Below are positions 55,126 through 64,000 of a stretch of DNA of 64,000 nucleotides, one piece after another. How positions within the stretch are numbered: the stretch's first letter is position 1; the number at the start of each line of letters is the position of its first letter. The position numbers and the translations under genes are program-made. Where the stretch lies: contig OW285193.1 of NCBI GenBank assembly GCA_935421135.1, positions 16,664,099 through 16,728,098 of the forward strand, read 5' to 3'. The DNA is from Bugulina stolonifera (lineage: Eukaryota > Bryozoa > Gymnolaemata > Cheilostomatida > Bugulidae). A model generated the notes under the pieces. That model was not told the DNA's origin. It saw only the letters and a list, made by a program, of their open reading frames with translations, and made no database searches.

Positions 55126-58100
55126 ATGAAGGTGGCTATTATTGGTGCTGGTATAGCTGGACTAGCTTCCTTGAAGAGCTGCAAAGAAGAAGGGATTGAT
55201 GCTACTTGTTTTGAGCTAACAGCTCATATTGGTAATTTCTAACCTAATTGACTGGTTGAGCTCATTGAGGGAGATAAGAACATGATAATTACTTTGCTAA
55301 AATTTGAATTTTTACAAGAGAATGTTTGTTCTCTAGTGCATGGTAATTTACTTTTATATATTTTCAAGAATGCCAAGTTGATTATTAATGTCATTGTTAG
55401 AGCGGTTGAGTGTTTGTTATTTTTGTAGGTGGTCTGTGGTCTGGCCGTAAAGGTGAGGATGGTGTTAGTGCTGTCTATGATGTTCTTGTAACAAACTTTA
55501 ACAAGGAGATGATGGCGTTTAGTGACTTTCCTATGCCAGCTGATTGGATGACATATCTTCCCTGCAAACAAGTAGGCAAATGTCTATAATATATTCATCC
55601 TAGCATGTCTATAATATTCATTCTAACACACTTTAATATTTTGCTTTTTTATATGTTTTGGAAGAGTTTTACAAATGTGTGCTTATTTTTAAATTGGTAT
55701 GTTACTATCTTTTCTTTCGTTTAGTTTCATGAGTACCTGCTGAGCTATTGTGAAGAATTTGACCTTGAAAGATCTATAAAGTTGCGACACAAGGTCACTA
55801 ATGTTGAACAAAGTGGAGATTATGACGTTTCTGGCAGTTGGAATGTAGCTGTAAGTAGTAACTAGTTTTTAATGTTAATATGCAATGCTGTGAAGTGTAG
55901 ACATTATAAAGGTAGACACAAATGGTGTTGACTAGGCAAGAAGTCTAAAACCCATATATATTGTTTCCTATTAAAACCCGCAGGGGTTTATGTTGTTCAT
56001 ATAACAGGTGGAGTAGTAGTATTATGCTATAATATATACTCAGTTTATACTTGATAATGAGGGACCATGGAATATACGATGCTGTTAATGCAGTATGTGA
56101 CTATAAGAGGTTGTTTGTAGTTATATGAAACATGCAACTCCTATTACAAAGAAAGTCATTCCATTAGCAGTGAAGCGTAAACATGTCTAGTTGCATACAT
56201 GATCCACATAGCCAATGCCTAGTAACCCGTCAAACTAATAGTCAGATATGATGTCACATCCTCTGTCTAGTGAACTTGAAAGATGGAATTTAGCTACACT
56301 GTACCCTAATATGTCTTTTGTCCTCACAAAACAGCAATGGAAATTGTTGTATTTATTCTATCTACTTCTTATATGGTTGAAGGTCACAGAAATGTCGGCT
56401 GATGGTGCTGCTATGGTAACCTCTGTACACAAGTTTGATGCTGTGATGATATGTACTGGCGCTTATGCCTACCCACAGATCCCAGAAATAGAGGGCATGG
56501 AGAAGTTCAAAGGTCGTATTATTCACTCCAATAGCTACACTGATAATACTGAATACAAAGTGGAAGATAGAATAATGGTGATAGGAAACTCCCACAGTGG
56601 ATGTGATGTCGCTACGGATTTGTGTGACAGGAAATCTCGGGTACTTGCTCTGGTTTTTATTCGGGGAAATCGGTGGTTGCAACTCTTGAGAAAACTTAAT
56701 TTGATTACCTGCTGCTAATATTTATACTATGACATGTTATGAATTGTGTATAGATTTTATGCAACAAGTTTCACCGCTTATATTCAAACCACTACCATCT
56801 ATTGTTTCAGCGCGATTTGCTAGTGGATGGGGTCTCTAAGCTTGTTAGATCAGAGATGTCCGGCACTCTTGATGAGCTGGAAGAGAAAGTTGTGGATACT
56901 GCTATTGACGCAGCTGAGCGTACCTTCAAGTCCAGTGGACCTGTAGGTATAGTGTACATTGTACATTGCCGTCATTGGTAATACGCAATCTATATTGGTA
57001 CCTATCTGATTGGTTTTAAGATTGTGAACGTTATGTGTACATTTGATTGGATGTTTTTCAGTATGTTGAATCGCACACCAATAACAACAATTTAGAAGCC
57101 TTTTTGTTTGTCATGGCCTAGTGGTTAGAGCTCTGGATTTAAACATGGGAGAGCCAGTTACAATTTCTGTAAAGGTCATTGATGGTGTTAGAAAGGGCAT
57201 CCAACCTTTAATGCTCCTTCCCCACCCCCAAAAGTCGAAAAATTGCTGACTTCTTTAGATCATTGTTTTCTTACCTGGGTTTAATCGTAGGAAGTAAAAC
57301 CGGCAGGTTCAGATGTCAGGATTGATCTATTTTGCAGCCTGTGTACGTATCATCTAGATCGGGTGTGGAAATACTTAAGAGAAACTACGGTAATCCTGCT
57401 GGTTTAAACCTGTCATTTGCATTAGACGATTTCAGGAAACTATTTCCATCTCTGTTTGAGAAAATATTACGTGAGTAAATTTCAAATGTCATTTTTTTAT
57501 ATGTATCTAGACATAGACCTAAACCAATCACACTATTATATCTTAGTTATACCTGTTCAGAAGAAAGCTAGTCATGCCGTCAAAACATACAATGTAAGCA
57601 GGACTGCGATGTTTCCTATTTGCATTTTTACATGTACATGTAAATGTAATTTCCACATCATTTCTACTTTTCTTATATTATGCTTATGCTTGACTGAGGT
57701 TTAGCATTAGTTCTTAGTAATATGTGGTGACAGCTGATTTGATTCATGGAGGAAATTTAAGGTTTGTCATTCTTATTCACGTTTAACATATATTTGCAGT
57801 CTATAAAGTGGCTAGTGGCTTTAACTTTAAGCAGTATGGGCTCATATCTCCTAGAGTTCATGTTGGCCGTAGCCCCTTTGCAATAAATGACACTTTTTAC
57901 GACGATGTTATGGGTGGAAAAATACAGCCTGTTGCAGGCGTCGTAGAAATTCACGAACAAGGTGTAACTCTCAGCGATGGAGAGTCTGTAGAGGTTGATG
58001 CACTGATCATGGCCACTGGGTAGGTGATGCAATCATATTTACTACACTGATGGTTACCTCTGGTCCTAACACAAATTTTTCTTCAAGTTCACAATTACAG

Positions 58101-60520
58101 CACCTGATTCTGTGATGAAGTCTTAGACTACCACCATATGACTAGATGATCAAGTAATTATTGAATTTAGAGTTTTTGTGATCATCAGTGGTTAAGTAGT
58201 GGAGTGTTATTTGTTTGTGATCATCAGTGGTTAAGTAGTGGAGTGTTATTTGTTTGTACATGTATCTGCTTTATATGAAACATTTTAACTTTTAGCATCT
58301 GTACTTGTAAATGTCTCAAGGATTCGAGGGATTGCTTGCTTATAGTTTGCTATTACTCAAACTTCCAGGAGGTTTGGGGAAGTATAAAGTAGTAGCAATC
58401 TTCATGAGAGATATACTTTATAATCGTATTACATGTGTTTATGTGAATTAGTCAAATGTTACACGCCATCAGAGAGCAATGGGTAGACAGCCCTGAGTAA
58501 AGGAAGCTCTCGTTGTATGGTTGTAGGTATGAGGTACATTTTCCATTCATAAACTCAGAGTTGATTGACGCATCGAATCTGAAGTTGTACAAGCACATGT
58601 GGCCTGTGAACCTACCAAAGAGTTCATTGGTAGTCATTGGTATGTTCAGAGTGCCCGGGTCATCTGTGGCCATCATTGAATTGCAGGCGAGGTGGGCTGT
58701 CCAAGTATTTAAGGTATGTTAAAAGTTTCTTTGTGACTACTATGATTTGTTTAATCATGAATATTATTTACACATTTGCTCAAAAAACTGTTGCAAATTT
58801 ATATTACAAAAATGTAGGTACATAACACCACTTATACATTTACGAGTATAGTACGAGTTTTACTCATTTATTATGTCAATGGAAAGTTGATGTTTGAAAG
58901 CTATTCCTGGAGCTGGTGTTTCATCTATGAGGAAGGCTGGATAAATTGTGTTGTTTACACTGAGTTTATATAAAATTATACACATGTATCATGTACATTT
59001 TCACTACAACACTTGCATACATGTCCATGTACATTGTATATGTATACCTTATTTTGGTCTGATCAATATGGAATGAACGTTTTGTAAGCAAAAACGGTTT
59101 TTATGTTATGATGTCAACAACACCAGCGATGTTAACAAAGATTCAGATAATGTAGGATTATATTATCATGGTTGAAAAATTAATAAGGAATTTTCATTAA
59201 ACTTGACAAATTCCCCTGGCGAAATACAATGTATTTCATATACTTGCAATTTGCCTCAAAGGAATAAATATGAAGGAAAGTTGACAGTCTGCAAAGATGC
59301 AGTGTCAAGTATAACTAACAACTTGGCATATTCTTTGCATTGATGAATGACAGACAATTGACTATCATGGAAATGTATAGAGAGGTGGACACCTCACACC
59401 TCCTTTGGGGATTGTCAAAAGTTTGTTGCTGGTGTCAGAATAAAATGAACAGCATGAGGAGCATTGGTATTGGCATTGGTATTGACGAGGAGAAATACAT
59501 TATTTTAACTCAAGTTCACCATGGAATTGTATACTAGGATGCATGGACAAACGACTCCAGACAGCTAACTGAAAATAACTTTCTATATACTTGATATCAC
59601 TTCCCAAGTAGTTAGTTTAGAGAGAAATGTTTGAATCAAGTATTTGCACACATGAGTCATTCCTGGAGTCTAACGACCACACCTGATGACACATCTTACA
59701 TTGTATGTGTAGGTGCATAATAATGTACATGATGTACATGCTCTATACAAGTAGGCATGTGATGTTACTTGCATTTAATTACAGGGTGCTGTGAGCCTGC
59801 CCACCTGTGACATCATGAATTTGGAAACTCGTACCTACAGACCAAACTCCGGTGATCATATTCATGTGCAGTTTCTATCATATACCAGGGAGCTATCCAG
59901 TCTCATTGGATGCATGCCAACGCTAAGTTAGTGTCTAACTAGTATTAAAACTAATAACTGTTACAATGTACATATATATAACATGTCATACCATGCTATC
60001 TTTATTAGTCGCTATCTTTCCAGTGCTCTATAATAGTTATGTTTACAATCTCACTGCATGCATCTAAATTCTGTGTGTGGTTCATAATTAGATATACCCT
60101 CTCTTCTTGTATGTTAGATATGACAATGTAGGGTGTAGATCTACCCCAGCGGGTGCTGTATGCTCTTACTGAGCATACATATGTGTTGTAGGGACATATT
60201 GGAAGCAACCATACAAGTGGTGGCGTATATATTTTGGTCCAGCCTACCCTTATATATACAGACTGATTGGACCAGGAAGCTGCAAGGAATCCTGGGACAG
60301 GATCAGAACAGCTCGCTCGAGAATTCACCCATCTCCTGCAGAGGTACGAAAACGTGCGATGTGGCGTAAGAAATGCAAAGATAATATTTTTGTGGGGACA
60401 CTGCTAATAAGCGGCGGTGCTATGTATCTGACCTACCATGCCATCGGTATATATCTGCTGTGGAAACTGGCAAAGTATGGATGGGGATTGGGTAAGTCAC
60501 TACTATTTCCAAGGAAATAG
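55126..60520 (+). CDS. Flavin-containing monooxygenase
   Basis: FAD/NADPH enzyme that oxygenates N- and S-nucleophiles, usually anchored in the ER. Exons: 55126-55231, 55429-55571, 55725-55850, 56383-56640, 56811-56942, 57338-57470, 57800-58019, 58527-58713, 59785-59926, 60192-60520. The frame gives 591 residues (animal FMOs about 530-560). FAD motif GAGIAG near residue 7, then the GGLW step, the FMO fingerprint [11 protein letters not shown] (FxGxxxHxxxY), NADPH motif GNSHSG, the second conserved ATG (LIMATG), and a C-terminal hydrophobic helix ([20 protein letters not shown]). Exon 5 (44 codons, phase 0/0) interrupts the NADPH fold and explains most of the extra length. A GTAAGT donor at 60492 leaves an alternative C-terminus possible. 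Exact FMO subclass is not assigned. Confidence 0.92.
57108..57240 (+). repeat. tRNA-derived SINE
   Basis: It starts tRNA-like with A box tggcctagtggttagagc. It continues with gttagaaagggcatccaacc, which resembles the conserved core of tRNA-derived SINEs known from molluscs and other invertebrates (remembered, not aligned). It lies in the FMO intron between exons 5 and 6 in sense orientation. The B box is worn. Confidence 0.55.
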
Positions 60521-61833
60521 TGTTGTATAGGGATTTACTTTCACTTTGGTTGATTTCGTATGACAACCTACACTGGGTAGGAGATTGGCATATCATATCA
60601 CATAGAGAGCTAGTAACTACTGTTTGTCTTTTGCTAAACGCTAATTTTATGTAACTCATCTGTTTTGCTTATTATAATAACATTTATTTACATTTTACAT
60701 GTATGCATTGGGATAGGTTTATTCTTTTTATTAAAGGGTTATTCTCTATACTTTTAATATTTCCATGCTCTGTAATATTTTCCACATTTGAACTGTATGA
60801 ATAACCTGGCCACAAGGTAGGTTGTGTGCTCACTCATACTGTCCTGCTAAAAGGTATAATATCAGTTTGTTTATATAAAATGGTCATTTATATTTCTATT
60901 TCTATTATATGATATTTAATTCTCACCTCACCATATTATTATCTTATAGATATATTTTGTCTTCCAAACATAACTACATGTATTTTACATTCATTATACT
61001 CTAGTCTTCAACTTTCACTGGGGATTTTAATGTATGATATTTTTAGCTGGTATAAATAAATTATGGTTTATCTGTATGTTCAGACCTAATGTGTTTTATA
61101 GCAGATTCCTAATAGTAATAATAATACACTATGCATGGGAATACAACTCCAAATTTTATAGATTAATTTGCACAGATGATGTGCAGAAATTTCAGATAGC
61201 CAAAACTAAAGCATGATGGCATGTTAAATTCATTGATTCATATACATGTACTAACTTTAAAATAACAAATCTAGTAAGGGCTGTGAATTGTTTTTTATTT
61301 GAATACTACAAATGTGATACATGTATTTTCAAAATGGCTTAGCACTGTTTTTGGATAGCGAGTAGGCCTACCCTAATAAGTTATATAAATAATTAGAATT
61401 TATGTACATTATTGTAATAATACAATATAATCTTCAAGTGAAAACGTATTCCTTTTACACATGTCTGCATGTCTTGCAAAATATATCACTGCAATTCCCA
61501 GTATTAAAATGGTTAATGGTGCAAAAATGATCACAAAAATACTAGAAATAATGCCACTGAAAAATTTCTTCCAACAAACAATAAATAAGAATATCTGCAG
61601 ACAAGTAAAAGTTGCACAGCTTCGCATGAGATTCTAACTTGACATTGCAATGTTTCATAGACATATAGAAGAACAAGATGATGTTTACATCATCTCCTTG
61701 AACATAATCGTATATGAGTAAATGATATTCCTAACTGCTACAACCAGAACAAATAAATTAGTTACCTAAAGAAATGTACAAGCTAAAACTATGTATAAAA
61801 TTCAACATGCTGTAAGCATTATTATTGTCATTC
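60521..61833. other. Convergent 3' region FMO / Regnase-like gene
   Basis: Two 3' UTRs, AT-rich. A 72-codon minus-strand frame (61409-61627) is strongly hydrophobic (FSGIISSIFVIIFAPLTILI) and could be chance in T-rich DNA. No other feature supported. Confidence 0.35.
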
Positions 61834-63096
61834 TCAGCAAGCAACATTTGCTTTAACAGTCCGACTTTGGTGACGCAGCACCTCTGCAGTGATTTTGTTA
61901 GGGTCAGTTTCATAGGGGTACTTGTTCATCACCCTTCTAACAATGGTCTCATTGAACAGATTCTTCAGATGATAATAAACTTTGAACCTAGGATCAGTTT
62001 CTGGGATCTCCTTGTCGTACGGGTTTCTACGGCCTGGCTGAGGAGGAACCCTGCCTTCCGCAACAAAGGTAGACTGGCGGCTCGAACCTCCACCTATATT
62101 TTCATTTAGAGGCATTGGTAGGGTAGACTGAGTGTCAATTGATATTGTAGCTTGGGAACTAAAGTCTTGTGCCAATGAAATTAGTTCATGTGGTCTAGAT
62201 GTTACTGTCTGTGATGTTATCTCTGTGCTGGGAGTTGACAGAGAGTTTGAGTCGAATATCGGCTGTCTACTGAGATACTCAGGGTCGTCCAAAGGAACAC
62301 TGGTATATGACTGATCATTGGCTGTGTGGATACAAGCCCTGGATGCTAGGGGTGGATGGGACACACCCACAGGTGGATATTCTGCAGCAAACCTGGGAGG
62401 AGCTGCCCCACTGTAATCTACCGGTATGCAATAGTTTGTATGAGGATTGGATGACTGTTGGTGATTGGCTGGGTTGTTTACCATATAAGGAAAATTGGCT
62501 GGGTGAACATATGGGCCCATAGTTTGACTTGCAATCTGCATTTGCCTGCAATAACAACAAATGTTGCATAATATATTATTAGAATACAGTGGAACACTCC
62601 AGGAACTAAAGTCAGTCAAATACATAAAGCATGCAGTATCTAGGCCAGAGTTTACCCTACATTAGCAGAGTTTGATAATGTTCCCAGAAACTGCTGGCAA
62701 TACATAGGCTACAGATATGATATGCACAATGTATTTCACATTAACCGGAAATATTTGATATTGTTAGGCCCAAACATCATAGAGTATAACATACTCACGC
62801 CCATTAGGCCCTATACCAGCATGCTCACAATTTAGAATATACATGTATGCTCTCCAGTAAGTTCAGAATATTGGCTTCAGGAACTAAACTCTGCAGAAGG
62901 AATGCAATCTGGCACATGTTTAGTACTTATCATAACAGTCAGTTAACCATTGTATAGTCCTATAGGTATAACACACAAGGGAACACATACCTGTTGGCCC
63001 AGTATTCTTGTCTGATAGCAGGGTTAGAACTACTAGTAGATGTCTCAACAGGACTACTGGTATTAGAGGAGTACTGTCCACTCCTCCCACAATCAC
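61834..63096 (-). CDS. C-terminus of a Regnase/ZC3H12-like protein (partial)
   Basis: Two minus-strand exons are clear: 62991-63096 and 61834-62545 (stop 61834-61836), joined at phase 2 between REYWAN and R/QMQIASQ. The long Pro/Ser/Gln-rich linker is probably disordered. The last 70 residues, RFKVYYHLKNLFNETIVRR then VMNKYPYETDPNKITAEVLR, resemble the C-terminal domain of Regnase-family endoribonucleases (helical pattern LxxxFxxxxVxxVMxxxPxxxDPxxLxAxIL). The PIN nuclease and CCCH zinc finger would be upstream, outside what I could find in the window. The family call is moderate; a related protein with the same domain is possible. Confidence 0.65.
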
Positions 63097-64000
63097 CTGT
63101 AATTTGATAAAACTTCAGCTAGAGAAAATTCTCAATGTACAGTCACACCCTAAACATGCATAAAAACCTATGCCTTGGGTATTTTTGGTAGAAGAAATTA
63201 TACTCCACTAAACTACCACTATATAGTATATACATGTACATGATATATTTCACTGGCTTCCCATGCTTTGCATTGAACCCAACTTGAACAATGGAAAGAA
63301 GATTGGATGATCCCAAAGGTTTTTGGCTACACAGTAATGTGGGCATGTCCTGTGAAGAATGGAATAGTGCGTTACTTCACTGTAATTTACTTTTTTGTCA
63401 TATACATGCTTTTATATACACAGTACGGATGCACAATGTATGCATGCGCAGAGTATGCATGTACATGGTACAGTGTATGTATGTACAGTATAGGTATGTA
63501 TGCGCAGTGTATGTACATGTATGTACAGTGTATGCATGCACAGTGCATGTATGTACATTGTATGTATGCTGTCTGCACAGTGTACATACACACAGTGTAT
63601 GCATGTACAGTGTATGTATGCTGTATGCACATTTCATTACTATGTACTAGCTGAAAATCACCAACTCTTCCTGCTACACAACTCCATTGCATCAGGTAAT
63701 CTAGATTAATTCGATCCTCTTATCAATCTGAGCAAACTTTAGCCTATTTCATTGAGGAACTGTTTTTAGTGCCAAGTTGGCAGGCATGCTTTTATTCTGC
63801 AGAAAGTCAACACTGCCAAAACGTGCAGATTCATACAAGTATAAAAGAAACAGTTGGCACCAGGTTGTTTCCTTATTATTGTTATAAAACTAGTCTCCTG
63901 AAATTTTATACTATGTACTAGTTATCTGAGACTCCAATTAAAATACATAAAACCTGAATTCTTTTCAGGTGATGGAGTTATTTGGAAATGTAATTGAATT
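63097..64000. other. Upstream intron of the Regnase-like gene, no exon found
   Basis: Probably intronic, since the exon at 62991-63096 has an acceptor and no start. Apart from the microsatellite below I see nothing coding. Confidence 0.4.
63418..63630. repeat. Microsatellite of tgtatg/tgtaca units
   Basis: Imperfect repeats of (acagtgtatgtatg)n and (tgtatgcatgtacag)n. They create long artificial open frames on both strands. Confidence 0.9.

Noticed and set aside
63291..63692. Tyr/Cys/His/Met-rich small proteins
   Set aside because: Translation of a microsatellite on both strands.

Overview
The window looks like nuclear DNA from an invertebrate animal, most likely an early-branching one such as a sponge. 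This is an inference. It rests on spliced animal genes with GT-AG introns, a complete FERM-PDZ-PTP phosphatase, AT-rich intergenic DNA, a eukaryotic tRNA with split promoter boxes, and many non-LTR, hAT-like and pogo-like element remains. No ribosomal or mitochondrial gene is present to fix the taxon.

Layout, left to right. (1) 1-2853, minus: the 5' part of an adenylate kinase 5-like gene, running off the left edge, with a MITE and an LTR-like block in its large intron. (2) 4584-23429, minus: a complete PTPN3/PTPN4-type tyrosine phosphatase in 11 exons. Its whole FERM region sits in one exon. (3) 23920-26294, plus: the cyclophilin PPIL3, divergent from PTPN4, with a tRNA-Ser(GCT) in its fourth intron. 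(4) 27893-30970: a pogo-like inverted-repeat element split by a 5'-truncated non-LTR retrotransposon with an intact reverse transcriptase. (5) 31337-36946, plus: katanin p60, with two adjacent alternative versions of the Walker A/pore-loop exon. (6) 37794-39709, minus: a small secreted precursor with two AGW-GKR amidation/cleavage sites, a candidate amidated signalling peptide. (7) 41357-47948, plus: an EF-hand sarcoplasmic-type calcium-binding protein, with an AAGTC-rich inverted-repeat element in an intron. (8) 48882-51862, minus: TFIIE-alpha (GTF2E1). (9) 53368-54096: a short hAT-like element with a perfect 8-bp target duplication, followed by a dead LINE tail. (10) 55126-60520, plus: a flavin-containing monooxygenase with an extra phase-0 exon inside its NADPH domain. 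(11) 61834-63096, minus: the 3' end of a gene resembling the Regnase/ZC3H12 C-terminus, running off the right side.

The genes are unrelated housekeeping and signalling genes and do not form an operon or a pathway. PTPN4/PPIL3 share a 490-bp divergent spacer. KATNA1 and the peptide gene are convergent, as are the EF-hand gene and GTF2E1.

The two strongest candidates for undescribed biology are the duplicated katanin exons, with an intronic hairpin between them and repeated 5' splice sites after them, and the AGWamide-type peptide precursor. All exon boundaries come from reading frames, splice motifs and remembered family sequence. No alignment or transcript data were available.
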